From assembly GCA_040758375.1 (NCBI GenBank), contig JBFLWE010000005.1, positions 46,964 to 110,963 on the forward strand: a stretch of DNA of 64,000 bases. Reading direction: 5' to 3'. The notes below the pieces were generated by a model, which worked only from the letters and a program-made list of their open reading frames with translations, did not search any database and was not told where the DNA came from. This DNA is from CAMLIZ01 sp040758375. Lineage in GTDB: Bacteria > Pseudomonadota > Gammaproteobacteria > Burkholderiales > Burkholderiaceae_C. Both the position numbers and the translations under genes were made by a program. Positions 17,098-25,029 of this stretch are shown here, one piece after another (within the stretch, counting starts at the first letter, position 1; the number at the start of each line of letters is the position of its first letter).

Positions 17098-18230
17098 GCC
17101 GCGCACGGCTGCCGGCCCTGCTGGCCCTGCTCCACCTGTACATAGGCGCCCGCCTGCTGCCGGCGCTGCCCGCGCCAGCCTGGCCGGCCGGGGCGCTGGC
17201 GCTTGTGCTGCTGCTGACGCTGCTGCTCGCCTCCTTCGGCCCCGTGTTCCAGGCGCGCATGGACAAGCCGTGGCGCGTATGGTCGGGCCTGATCGCTTTG
17301 GGCTTCTTTTCGAGCTTGTTCGTGCTGACCCTGTTGCGCGAACCGCTGCTGCTCGTCGCCACCCTGGTCGGCCGGGCTGAGCGGCCTCTGCTCGGCGGGC
17401 ATACGGCGGGCGAGCTGAGCGCCGTCGCGGTGCCTGCGTTCGCGGCGTTGGCCACGCTATGGGGCTGGATCAACGCACGCCGGCGCCCGGGCGTGCGCAA
17501 CGTCGAGGTGCCGATACAGGGGCTGCCCGCTGCGCTGGAAGGTTTCACCGTTGTGCAAATCACCGACCTGCACGTGGGCGTGACGATCCGGCGGCGCTTC
17601 GTGCAAAGGGTGGTGGACACCGCCAACGCACTGCAGCCCGATGTGATCGCGGTGACCGGCGACAGCGTCGACGGCCGCGTGGACGAGCTGCGCGAGCACA
17701 TCGCGCCCATGGGCCAGCTCGTGGCACGCCACGGTGTGTTTGCCGTCACCGGCAACCACGAGTACTACTCCGGTGCGGGCCCCTGGATCGCCGAGTTCCA
17801 GCGCCTGGGCATGCGCGTGCTGCTGAACGAACACGTCGTGTTGCAGCACGACGGTGCTGCGCTGGTGCTGGCCGGCGTCACCGACTTCAGCGGCGGCTAT
17901 TTCGATCCGGCACACCGCAGCGACCCCTCGCGCGCCCTGCACGGCGCACCCGAAAGCGCCCAGCCGCGCGTGCTGCTGGCCCATCAGCCGCGCAGCGCAG
18001 ACGCGGCCGAGCGCGCCGGAGCCGACTTGCAGATCTCGGGTCACACCCATGGCGGGCAGTTCCTGCCATGGCGCTGGTTCGTGCCGCTGCAGCAGCCCTA
18101 CACCGCCGGGCGGCACCGGCACGGCGCGATGTGGATCTACATCAGCCGGGGCACCGGCTACTGGGGTCCGCCGAAGCGGCTGGGGGCGCCTTCCGAGATC
18201 ACCCGACTGCGGCTGGTCGCCGCGCGCTGA
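17094..18230 (+). CDS. Membrane-anchored metallophosphoesterase
   Basis: A 378-residue protein with four predicted membrane helices in the first 130 residues and then a calcineurin-like phosphoesterase domain. Metal-binding motifs are in order: ITDLHVG (DxH), VTGDSVDG (GDxxD-like), VTGNHEYY (GNHE), and SGHTHGGQ (GHxH). This YkuE/YaeI-like layout suggests hydrolysis of a lipid-linked or nucleotide phosphodiester at the membrane; the substrate is unknown. The GTG at 17094 is supported by the 4-base overlap with the H-NS-like gene. Confidence 0.9.
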   Translation: MSRARLPALLALLHLYIGARLLPALPAPAWPAGALALVLLLTLLLASFGPVFQARMDKPWRVWSGLIALGFFSSLFVLTLLREPLLLVATLVGRAERPLLGGHTAGELSAVAVPAFAALATLWGWINARRRPGVRNVEVPIQGLPAALEGFTVVQITDLHVGVTIRRRFVQRVVDTANALQPDVIAVTGDSVDGRVDELREHIAPMGQLVARHGVFAVTGNHEYYSGAGPWIAEFQRLGMRVLLNEHVVLQHDGAALVLAGVTDFSGGYFDPAHRSDPSRALHGAPESAQPRVLLAHQPRSADAAERAGADLQISGHTHGGQFLPWRWFVPLQQPYTAGRHRHGAMWIYISRGTGYWGPPKRLGAPSEITRLRLVAAR

Positions 18231-18243
18231 CGCAGGGGCGCGC

Positions 18244-18909
18244 TCAGCCGCCCGCAGGCCTGCGCGCGTGCGTGCGGATGGCCTGCGCTCGGCGTCGCGC
18301 CGAGGGATGTGTGGCGTTGTCCTTGTCGCGGCCGATGCTGTCGAAGATCCAGGCCGCCTGTTCGGGATCGAGCCCCGCCGACTCCATCGCCCGGACGGCA
18401 AATGCGTCCGCGTCGAACTCGTGCCCGTGCGAAATCTCCGACAAGGACGAGACGAGCTGGCGCCGCGCCCGCGTCTCCTCGGGATGCTGGTCGACGATGC
18501 GCGCCACGAAACTGCGCATCGCGCCATGGTGCGCCAGGCGCACGTGTCCCATCTCGTGGGCGATGATGAAGAAGCGCTGCGCCGGGTTCATGCGGGCGAG
18601 CCGTGTGCTGAGCACCACGGTTTTTCCCTGGTATACGAAGCCGTCGGCTTCGCAGTCCATCACCTCGAAGCGCACCTCCGGCGGCGCCCCCACCGTCTTC
18701 ATGAAGCGTGCGACGTCGGATTCGACCAACTGCCGTTGCGGATGGCGCGGCGACACCGCGGTGCAACCGGCCGGGCTGGCCTCGATCTGGCTCACCAGCT
18801 TGTCCACCAGCGGATTGGCATGCGCGGCCCCGGCCAGCAGGAGCGCTGCGATGAAGGCAAACGGCTTGATGGCAACCCCTCTTGAGCGAGTCTCGTGACA
18901 AGACGTCAC
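18244..18909 (-). CDS. Exported M48-family zinc metalloprotease
   Basis: A 221-residue protein with an N-terminal secretion signal (VAIKPFAFIAALLLAGAAHA, cleavage near residue 31). The zinc-protease motif HEMGH is at about 118-122, and the third-ligand helix HEFDADAFAV follows some 50 residues later. It is short for the family and lacks TPR repeats. A periplasmic role in protein quality control is likely but not shown. The GTG start at 18909 gives a slightly long signal n-region. The gene is convergent with the metallophosphoesterase. Confidence 0.85.
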   Translation of the reverse strand: MTSCHETRSRGVAIKPFAFIAALLLAGAAHANPLVDKLVSQIEASPAGCTAVSPRHPQRQLVESDVARFMKTVGAPPEVRFEVMDCEADGFVYQGKTVVLSTRLARMNPAQRFFIIAHEMGHVRLAHHGAMRSFVARIVDQHPEETRARRQLVSSLSEISHGHEFDADAFAVRAMESAGLDPEQAAWIFDSIGRDKDNATHPSARRRAQAIRTHARRPAGG

Positions 18910-18989
18910 TGTGGGGCCAAGGGTCGCGAACCGTCTGTTGAACAGTGGGCGTTTTGCCCTGCTGTTACCGCTGTGGGGAGCCGGATGTG

Positions 18990-19022
18990 AAAAAGCCCGC
19001 AGCCGGGTGCAGGCTGCGGGCT
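18990..19022 (-). terminator. Ancestral tRNA-Val terminator, displaced by the integrated element
   Basis: On the minus strand an 11-bp perfect stem (AGCCCGCAGCC and GGCTGCGGGCT) is followed by five T. It lies just beyond the CCA end of the partial tRNA-Val copy in the left 51-bp repeat, so before integration it would have terminated the tRNA-Val transcript. It now sits 10.5 kb from the intact tRNA gene. Confidence 0.8.
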
Positions 19023-19028
19023 CGATGC

Positions 19029-19079
19029 TTGGTGGGCGGTGCAGGGTTCGAACCTGCGACCCCTGCCGTGTGAAGGCAG
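19029..19079. repeat. attL: 51-bp copy of the 3' part of tRNA-Val
   Basis: This 51-bp stretch is identical to 29532-29582. It contains the 3' acceptor strand with CCA, the T-arm and most of the anticodon arm of tRNA-Val(CAC) on the minus strand. The rest of the tRNA (D-arm, 5' acceptor strand) is missing, so it is an attachment-site copy and not a gene. Confidence 0.95.
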
Positions 19080-19083
19080 GGTC

Positions 19084-19103
19084 ATGGGGTGTTATGGGGT
19101 GTC
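19084..19103 (+). repeat. Tandem 10-bp repeats beside attL, possible integrase arm sites
   Basis: ATGGGGTGTT and ATGGGGTGTC lie head to tail four bases inside the left repeat, and an inverted GACACCC follows at 19139-19145. Spaced short repeats next to an attachment site often serve as integrase or excisionase arm-type sites. This role is inferred from position only. Confidence 0.45.
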
Positions 19104-19196
19104 TCGAACTCTTGACTTACCTATGTGGATAGCCCTTTGACACCCACAATCACCCCTAGAACAATTCAGTACCTGTTCCGTACTTCCCGCACCTCA

Positions 19197-20378
19197 ATGC
19201 CCTCACTGGACCTGCACCGTGTCGAAGCCCGAGCGAGACTGAAGCCGCGCAGGGAACCGTATTGGCAGTACCTGTCCGCCGGGCAGTACCTGGGGTACCG
19301 CAAGATGACGGTTAGCTCACCCGGCAGCTGGGTTGTCAGAAGTCGGGACGAAGGTAGCGGCAAGCAGCGCCACAAAGCGCTCGGCGCTTTCGATCATTTG
19401 CCACCCTCCGAGCGATACCAGGCGGCCAAGACGGAGGCAGAGGAGTGGCTACGCCATCTCGGCGTTGGTGCCAGCGCCGAAGTTGTCACGGTAAAGGTTG
19501 CTTGCGCTCGCTACGTCGAGCACATCCAAGCGACGAAGGGCACTGCTGCGGCGCGCGACATCGAGGCACGGTTTGAGCGTCGAGTCAACGGTGATCCGAT
19601 CGGGCGCATCGAACTTGGGCGCCTGAAGCGGGAACAGGTCAAAGCTTGGCGTCGCCGACTTGAGGCGGCACCGGTTCTCATCGGACCACGGGGCGCCGAG
19701 CGCTCGCGGGCAAGGAGTGCAAGCGCGATCAACCGCGATATGACTGCGCTGCGCGCCGCGCTGAACTATGCGCTCGCGGAGGGCTGGGCGAGCAGTGCCT
19801 TTGCATGGGGCGCTGTGCTCGTTCCAATCGAAAACGCTGACCGACGTAGAGATGTGTACCTGACACTTGAGCAGCGTCGAGCGCTTATCGCGGCCGCTTC
19901 TCAAGACGTAGCTCAATTTCTTCGGGGGCTGAGTCTTCTACCCATGCGGCCGGGCGCACTGGCAGCACTAACCGCTGGTAGCTTCGATGCACGGCTGGCA
20001 GTGCTAACTATCGGGCGCGACAAGGCCGGAAACGACAGACGCATCCAGCTTCCGACGGCGACCGCAAGCTTCTTCGCTGAGTGCGCGAAGGACAAGCTGC
20101 CTGCGGCACCGCTGTTCACAAGAGGAGACGGCAAGCCCTGGAACAAGGATGCGTGGAAGTCCCCGATCAAGGACGCGGCTGCGGCAGCTGGCCTCCCGTC
20201 CGCCACCACCGCATACACCCTTCGGCACAGCGTCATTACAGACTTGGTGAAGGGTGCGCGACTTGACCTACTGACAGTTGCGCAGCTGGCAGGGACGAGC
20301 GTCGTGATGATCGAGAGGCATTACGGGCACCTGCTGAGAGACCACGCTACACGTGCGTTGGAGGCGCTGGCTGTCTAA
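19197..20378 (+). CDS. Tyrosine recombinase (integrase) of the tRNA-Val element
   Basis: A 393-residue site-specific recombinase. The N-terminal region (about 1-90) looks like an arm-binding domain, followed by a core-binding SAM-like helix set (about 95-200) and the catalytic domain. Active-site motifs are Arg251 in LLPMRPGAL, a TIGRDKAGNDR lysine hairpin, Arg343-His344 in YTLRHSVITDL, and His375/Tyr376 in MIERHYGHL. The ATG at 19197 is preferred over a start at 19125 because the protein family begins near here; the longer frame has no clear ribosome-binding site. It is adjacent to attL and presumably catalyses integration into, and with a directionality factor excision from, tRNA-Val. Confidence 0.93.
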   Translation: MPSLDLHRVEARARLKPRREPYWQYLSAGQYLGYRKMTVSSPGSWVVRSRDEGSGKQRHKALGAFDHLPPSERYQAAKTEAEEWLRHLGVGASAEVVTVKVACARYVEHIQATKGTAAARDIEARFERRVNGDPIGRIELGRLKREQVKAWRRRLEAAPVLIGPRGAERSRARSASAINRDMTALRAALNYALAEGWASSAFAWGAVLVPIENADRRRDVYLTLEQRRALIAAASQDVAQFLRGLSLLPMRPGALAALTAGSFDARLAVLTIGRDKAGNDRRIQLPTATASFFAECAKDKLPAAPLFTRGDGKPWNKDAWKSPIKDAAAAAGLPSATTAYTLRHSVITDLVKGARLDLLTVAQLAGTSVVMIERHYGHLLRDHATRALEALAV

Positions 20379-20638
20379 AGCGCAGTCTTCTCAACATCAC
20401 GTAGTAGTAGATGTAGTGAAGCTTACGTCCGCCTCCCGACGAGTTGACCGGCAGTACCGAGCACTGATCTAATTGCGTTAGATCGTAGCCCTGCCTAGCG
20501 AGCTAACAGCAGCAGCTACTGACCAAAGCGGCCCATGAGCCGCACGGCGATCAACAAGAGCGAGAGCCCTGCTCTCAGTGTTTGACGCCGTCGGTCAGCT
20601 GCTGGAACTCCTGGCCGACACACCTCTTGGAGGTTTGC

Positions 20639-20875
20639 ATGTTGGCCGAAGAATGCCGCTCCACCCCACTCCCTGCCCTTGAGCGCAAGCCAAGCGTGCT
20701 TGCCCGCACGGGCCTGTCCGACAGCTTGCTGTATCGGCTGATCATCCAAGGCAAGTTTCCGCGCCCTGTCCCCCTGGGCACTGGCCGGGCCGTTGCATGG
20801 GTCACCAGCGAGGTTGACGCCTTCATCAACGCCCGCATTGCGGAACGTGATGCGAACCTGATGGAGGCCGCGTAA
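20639..20875 (+). CDS. AlpA-family DNA-binding regulator / excisionase-like protein
   Basis: A 78-residue protein with the MerR-like winged helix of AlpA proteins: SVLARTGLSDSLLYRLIIQG, then FPRPVPLGTGRAVAWVTSEV and a short helical tail. Such proteins regulate integrase genes or act as excisionases in P4-like satellites and prophages. A GGAGG sequence lies a few bases before the ATG at 20639. Its stop overlaps the next ATG (TAATG), coupling it to the virion-like gene. The 260 bp between the integrase and this gene hold no other gene that I can support. Confidence 0.85.
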   Translation: MLAEECRSTPLPALERKPSVLARTGLSDSLLYRLIIQGKFPRPVPLGTGRAVAWVTSEVDAFINARIAERDANLMEAA

Positions 20876-21996
20876 TGGGATGCGGAAGCTCCAAACCCCC
20901 GCCGCCCGATCCGAACATCGGCATTTCGCAGCGGAACCTGGCGGACCTGGCTGTCCGCCAGCAGGACTACTTCGAGAAGAACTTCGCGCCCAAGCTGCTG
21001 GACCAGATGGACCAGAGCCTGGCGCTCAGCCGCGAGCAGGCGACCAAGCAGTCCGAGCTGCAAGACTTCAACATGGGGCTGGCGAAGAAGTACGACCAGC
21101 GCTACTGGGGCACGCAGGTGCCGCTCGAAGACGAGCTGATCGGCAAGGCGCGGGGCTACAACGAGGCAGCCGAGCAGGAGCGCATGGCGGGCCAGGCCGG
21201 CGCGGACGTGGCGCAGTCGTTCGACGCCGGCCGCGGAGCGCTGGGGCGGCAACTGCGCGGCATGAACATCAACCTGGGCTCCGCCGGCGCGGTGTCGGCG
21301 GTGGGCCAGATGGCCACCGAGGAAGCGCTGGCGAAGGCCGGCGCGATGAACAAGACGCGCGAGGCCGCGCGCCAGCTCGGGTGGCAACGCATGGGCGAGG
21401 CCGCCGCGCTCGGCCGCGGGCTGCCCGGCTTCGGCCAGGGGTCGAGCCAGCTGGCGCTGGGCGCCGGCCAAGCGTCGCTGGGCGCCTCGACCGCCGGCCT
21501 GGGCGCCATCGGCACCAGCGCGCAGGTGACCGGCCAGAACACCACCTCCATCGGCAACCTGTGGAACAGCGTGGGCAACATCGGCGTGCAGAAGTACAAC
21601 GCCGACGTGAACGCCAGTAGCGGCAACAACTCGGCTGCAGCGCTGGCAGGCGGGTTCGGCGGAATCATGCAGGGTCTGGGGGAGATGGGGGTCCGCTTCA
21701 GCTCCAAGAAGCTCAAGACCGGCAAGCGCAGGCTCGACGGCGAGCAAGTGCTGCGCGAGTACGCCGACCTCGACAACGAGGCATGGACCTACCGCGAAGG
21801 CGTGGCCGACGGCGGCGCGCATGTGGGGCCTTATGCAGAGGACGTGCGCCGCAAGTTCGGCGATCGCGCCGCGCCCGGCGGGAAGATGATCGACATGGAG
21901 CACATGGGCCGGATCAACAACGCCGGCATCCGCGCGCTGGTGCAGCGCGTCGATTCGCTTGAGCGGGAACTGGCGCACCTGGAGGGGCGCCACTAG
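20875..21996 (+). CDS. Phage virion-like protein with C-terminal S74-like chaperone region
   Basis: A 373-residue protein. The N-terminus MGCGSSKPPPPDPNIGISQ and the following helical, Gln/Ala-rich body (QQDYFEKNFAPKLLDQMDQS; SREQATKQSEL) resemble internal virion or DNA-ejection proteins of podovirus-like phages. A Gly/Ala/Ser-rich low-complexity stretch (about 185-280) follows. The C-terminal 95 residues (SSKKLKTGKRRLDG, ADLDNEAWTYREGV, HVGPYAEDV) match the pattern of the peptidase S74 intramolecular chaperone. No other structural gene is present. It could be packaged into a helper's particles, or be a leftover of a larger prophage. Base composition is GC-rich, unlike the genes further right. 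Confidence 0.65.
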   Translation: MGCGSSKPPPPDPNIGISQRNLADLAVRQQDYFEKNFAPKLLDQMDQSLALSREQATKQSELQDFNMGLAKKYDQRYWGTQVPLEDELIGKARGYNEAAEQERMAGQAGADVAQSFDAGRGALGRQLRGMNINLGSAGAVSAVGQMATEEALAKAGAMNKTREAARQLGWQRMGEAAALGRGLPGFGQGSSQLALGAGQASLGASTAGLGAIGTSAQVTGQNTTSIGNLWNSVGNIGVQKYNADVNASSGNNSAAALAGGFGGIMQGLGEMGVRFSSKKLKTGKRRLDGEQVLREYADLDNEAWTYREGVADGGAHVGPYAEDVRRKFGDRAAPGGKMIDMEHMGRINNAGIRALVQRVDSLERELAHLEGRH

Positions 21997-22067
21997 ACGG
22001 GCACGGATGTGCGCCGCCGCAACAAAGCGACCCGCCATGTGCGGGCCAACAAGACTACTAGTACACG

Positions 22068-22667
22068 ATGGGAACTCTACCGAACGCACTTCAAAGGAGC
22101 GAGCACGACCTGCTGGACCGCCTAAAGCGGATCTACCCGGCGGTGCAAGAAGCCGGCGGCAGCTTGCCGGAACTGGCAGCCGCCGTAGGAGTACCGCTCG
22201 CAGACCTGCACAAGCTGTTGTCGGCCGCCCCTGAAGTTGTCGAGACCCTCGACGCAGCTCATCGGTCAGCAGAGATCGAGGGCAAGCTGCTCAAGCCAGC
22301 AGCGCAGCGTGTGGTCCTCGGCATGCTGCGCCACGTTCAAAGGGCGCTCGATGCCGGACAGCTGGACGTGGATGATGTCGCGAACCTGCTGCCGAAGGCG
22401 CACCGCGTCATCGAACACGCTGAAGGCACGGAGTTGAAGGCCGGCGGCGGCAACCTGCCGATGGTCCACATCAGCATCGACATGGGGGGCAACGTCCGGG
22501 CGGAAGTGGTTGATATCACGCCAGCTCAACAGCTAGCCGCGGAGATAGAGCAAGCCCGCCCCGAAGCAGGCGCGCCCGGCGCATCGCCGCCGACAACCGT
22601 CGGTGCAGACGGAGTGGTGAACTTCGCGGCCATCCTGGGCCGGGACGAGCAGGGCGTGGAGGACTGA
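22068..22667 (+). CDS. Unrecognised phage-type protein, candidate DNA-binding
   Basis: A 199-residue, mostly helical acidic protein. The N-terminal part has a helix-turn-helix-like stretch (AAAVGVPLADLHKLLSAAPE), and the middle has LLPKAHRVIEHAEGTELKAG followed by a short beta segment (PMVHISIDMGGNVRAEVVDI). The layout is reminiscent of phage small terminase subunits, but no diagnostic motif is visible. A GTACACG site, the same heptamer as in the cluster at 24278-24514, abuts the ATG (22061-22067). It is followed 4 bases later by the helicase gene, so a replication or packaging role is possible. Confidence 0.6.
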   Translation: MGTLPNALQRSEHDLLDRLKRIYPAVQEAGGSLPELAAAVGVPLADLHKLLSAAPEVVETLDAAHRSAEIEGKLLKPAAQRVVLGMLRHVQRALDAGQLDVDDVANLLPKAHRVIEHAEGTELKAGGGNLPMVHISIDMGGNVRAEVVDITPAQQLAAEIEQARPEAGAPGASPPTTVGADGVVNFAAILGRDEQGVED

Positions 22668-22671
22668 CGCG

Positions 22672-24225
22672 ATGACGATGCTCGACGCCTACCGCAAGAC
22701 GCCCGGTGGGGGCTCCACGGCCGCCATCTTGCAGGGACAGCGCCCCCAACCAGTCCCGCAGGTGGAGGACGCACTGGCGCCACTGGATGCGCTCGATGCG
22801 CTGCTGCGCCGGGAGGAAGCGCCCAGTGGCGCCGCACCGACAACGACCTTCCCCGCACAGACGAACTCGGCTCCATCTTCTACTGCGTCACCCGCTGCAA
22901 ACGAGCAAGGGGTGTTTGCGGACGAAGCCGCCGCTGTTGCAGCGATCAACGCGGAATACCTTGTGACGCGCATCAACGGCGAAGCGGTCATCATGCGGGA
23001 AGGGGTGGACCCCGACACTGGTGCCCCCGCCATCGAGCCTGTGTCGCAGCCGGCGTTCCGCCTCGCCCTCGCCAACAAGCACATCTACGAGCCGACGCCT
23101 GGCGGCTCCATCAGGCGCATCAACGTCGCGAAGGTTTGGCTGGAGAGCCCGAAGCGCAGGGAGTTTCCTGGCGGCCTTACCTTGTGCCCGCCTGGCACTC
23201 CTCTCCCCAAGGGCGCCTACAACCTCTGGCGTGGATGGGGTGTGGACCCGATACCCGGTGACGCAGAGCCGATGCTTGAGCACGTCCACACTCTCTGTGG
23301 GGGCGACACGGGTCTCACAACCTACAGCCTCAACTTCTTAGCCCGGTGCGTTCAGCGCCCAGGCGATAGAGCAGGCGTTTCCCTTGTCTATCGAGGCGGG
23401 CAAGGCACCGGCAAAGGCTCGCTGTTTAACGCCATGCTCCACTGCTTCGGCGCCCACGGCTTACACCTCACCCACCGAGACCAGCTTGTAGGCCGATTCA
23501 ACGGACACATGCGCAGAGCCCTGTTCGTTTTCGCTGACGAAGCCGTATGGGCAGGCGATAAGGACGCCGAAGGAAAGCTCCGGGGCCTTGTCACGGAGGC
23601 TACCGTCCTGCTGGAACAGAAGGGCCTGGACCCGGTGCAGGTACCTAACCGCATCAAGTTGGTGATTGCCACGAACAACGAGTGGGCGGTACCTGCCGGC
23701 GCGGATGAGCGGCGCTTCTGCGTGATCGACGTGTCCGCAGAGAAGGCAGGCGACTTGGAATACTTTGATCGGCTGCACCGGTGGCTGCGAGAGGGCGGGC
23801 ATGGAGTGTGGCTCCACCACCTCATGCACCGTGATCTGTCGGGGTTCGACGTGCGCCGGTTTCCGAAGACGGCAGCGCTCAATGATCAGAAGATCGCCAC
23901 GATGCCGCCGCTCGACAGGTGGATCTTGAATGCCCTCCACACCGGCACCTCGCTCTCCTCAGTGGGAGCCTGGCAAGACGATGAGCAGCTGCCTTGCGGC
24001 GTCGCAGGCGAAGCGTTCAAGGCGTACTGTGACCGGGCCAGCATGCGCGCTAGCCGGGTTGACGGGCGCGCAATCGGGCAACGGCTCCACGCCGTCTTTC
24101 ACTGTGGCGCCGCCGTGGGCGGGGGCAAGCAAGGACGGCACTGGCGGCTGCCGCCGCTGACCCGCGCAAGGGAACTAGCCGCGCAGCGCTTCGGCCTCCA
24201 CGACTTCGACTGGGGGCACGAATGA
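22672..24225 (+). CDS. DUF5906-type replicative helicase (phage/plasmid primase-helicase family)
   Basis: A 517-residue protein. A Pro/Ser-rich N-terminal region (1-80) precedes a conserved domain. NTPase motifs are Walker A RGGQGTGKGS at about 241-250, Walker B ALFVFADEAVW near 283-293, the sensor VIATNN at about 331-336, and a likely arginine finger in GADERRFCVID. This arrangement matches superfamily-3-like helicases with the DUF5906 domain, used for replication initiation by phages and satellites. No primase active site is evident in the N-terminal part. The iteron-like cluster starts 41 bases after its stop, so it is the likely initiator/helicase of the element. Confidence 0.85.
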   Translation: MTMLDAYRKTPGGGSTAAILQGQRPQPVPQVEDALAPLDALDALLRREEAPSGAAPTTTFPAQTNSAPSSTASPAANEQGVFADEAAAVAAINAEYLVTRINGEAVIMREGVDPDTGAPAIEPVSQPAFRLALANKHIYEPTPGGSIRRINVAKVWLESPKRREFPGGLTLCPPGTPLPKGAYNLWRGWGVDPIPGDAEPMLEHVHTLCGGDTGLTTYSLNFLARCVQRPGDRAGVSLVYRGGQGTGKGSLFNAMLHCFGAHGLHLTHRDQLVGRFNGHMRRALFVFADEAVWAGDKDAEGKLRGLVTEATVLLEQKGLDPVQVPNRIKLVIATNNEWAVPAGADERRFCVIDVSAEKAGDLEYFDRLHRWLREGGHGVWLHHLMHRDLSGFDVRRFPKTAALNDQKIATMPPLDRWILNALHTGTSLSSVGAWQDDEQLPCGVAGEAFKAYCDRASMRASRVDGRAIGQRLHAVFHCGAAVGGGKQGRHWRLPPLTRARELAAQRFGLHDFDWGHE

Positions 24226-24265
24226 GAAGCTGCACCCCGAGGCACCCGGTCTGTCGGCAGAGCTT

Positions 24266-24514
24266 CACACGAAGCACCGTGTACCAGGCAAACCACCGTG
24301 TACCCGGAACGCCGCGCCAGTGCTTGCTCTACACGAAGTACACGAAGTACACGCTGTTTAGAAGTCAGAGAACACTGGGCTCCGTGGCCCTGCCGGAGAG
24401 CTGCGGGACGTGTGTGTGTGTGCGATATCGAGTTTTTGCGTGTTCTTCGTGTACTCGCGAAAACTTCAACAGGGACAAGGAGTTAGCGGTACACGATCGG
24501 TACACGAGTACACG
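24266..24514. repeat. Iteron-like cluster, candidate replication origin
   Basis: The 375-bp gap between the helicase gene and the next gene (24226-24600) contains eight copies of GTACACG or its complement: inverted at 24278, 24297 and 24448, and direct at 24338, 24347, 24489, 24500 and 24508. Two of them are part of an identical 11-mer, CACCGTGTACC (24275, 24294). Three consecutive 9-bp units TACACGAAG/TACACGAAG/TACACGCTG start at 24330, an inverted CTTCGTGTA is at 24445, and a variant CACACGAAG is at 24266. A TG repeat lies at 24410-24422. No gene is supported in the gap. Direct and inverted short repeats beside a replicative helicase are the usual form of an initiator-binding origin. Confidence 0.75.
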
Positions 24515-24600
24515 CAGGCAAGGCTAGCCAAGCATCTGTTGTTAGCTTCAGAACGTCAGCGTGCTGCCCCCTGCAACATCGGCTCGGGCTCTCTACGCAG

Positions 24601-24975
24601 GTGACGGCTGTTATGAAAATCGCAGACTCTGGATCACCCCGACGTGCCCCTACTGCGCGGCACCTCCGAGCCTTAGCTAGACATGAGCGAAAGGTGCTCG
24701 CGTGGTGGGGTGGGCTCGCCCCCGGCGCCCGCCGCACTCACTACCGCCTGAGAGACATCGCCAGCAGTTGCCACCTACCTCATCCGCTTCTCGCAGCCGC
24801 CCTCCTCCGCCTCGGTTGGCAGCGGGTGGTCGTGCATGACAAGGGCCTCTGGCCGCTCTGGTTCCCTCCCGGCGTTGACCCCGTGCGCGCCCTGCAGCAG
24901 ACGTTGCCGCCGGTCACCTCGTCCTGGCTAACCCAGCTAACCACGCCACCTCCCGCCAGCGAGCAGCCGCCCTAG
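24601..24975 (+). CDS. Unrecognised small basic protein with possible winged-helix segment
   Basis: A 124-residue protein (GTG start at 24601; an ATG at 24613 is an alternative). The core RTHYRLRDIASSCHLPHPLL, then AAALLRLGWQRVVV, reads like a winged-helix fold with a recognition helix. The C-terminal tail is Pro/Thr-rich and probably disordered. It is the first gene after the iteron-like cluster. I do not recognise a family. Codon use includes more TAG/CTA-type words than the host genes. Confidence 0.5.
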   Translation: MTAVMKIADSGSPRRAPTARHLRALARHERKVLAWWGGLAPGARRTHYRLRDIASSCHLPHPLLAAALLRLGWQRVVVHDKGLWPLWFPPGVDPVRALQQTLPPVTSSWLTQLTTPPPASEQPP

Positions 24976-25029
24976 CCGCACGCAACGCCCTCGCAGTAAC
25001 CCGTCTAGTACCCAAACCTCACTCACGAA

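Noticed and set aside
19029..19079. A second tRNA-Val gene at the left end of the element
   Set aside because: Only the 3' half is present; the D-arm and 5' acceptor strand are missing, so it is an attachment-site copy.
24410..24422. TG microsatellite as a phase-variable repeat
   Set aside because: It lies in a noncoding gap and no supported gene or promoter crosses it, so a phase-variation role is not supported.
24222..24604. Small plus-strand frames across the iteron-like cluster
   Set aside because: They are Arg/Ser/Cys-rich, overlap the repeats and have no ribosome-binding sites or coherent codon use.
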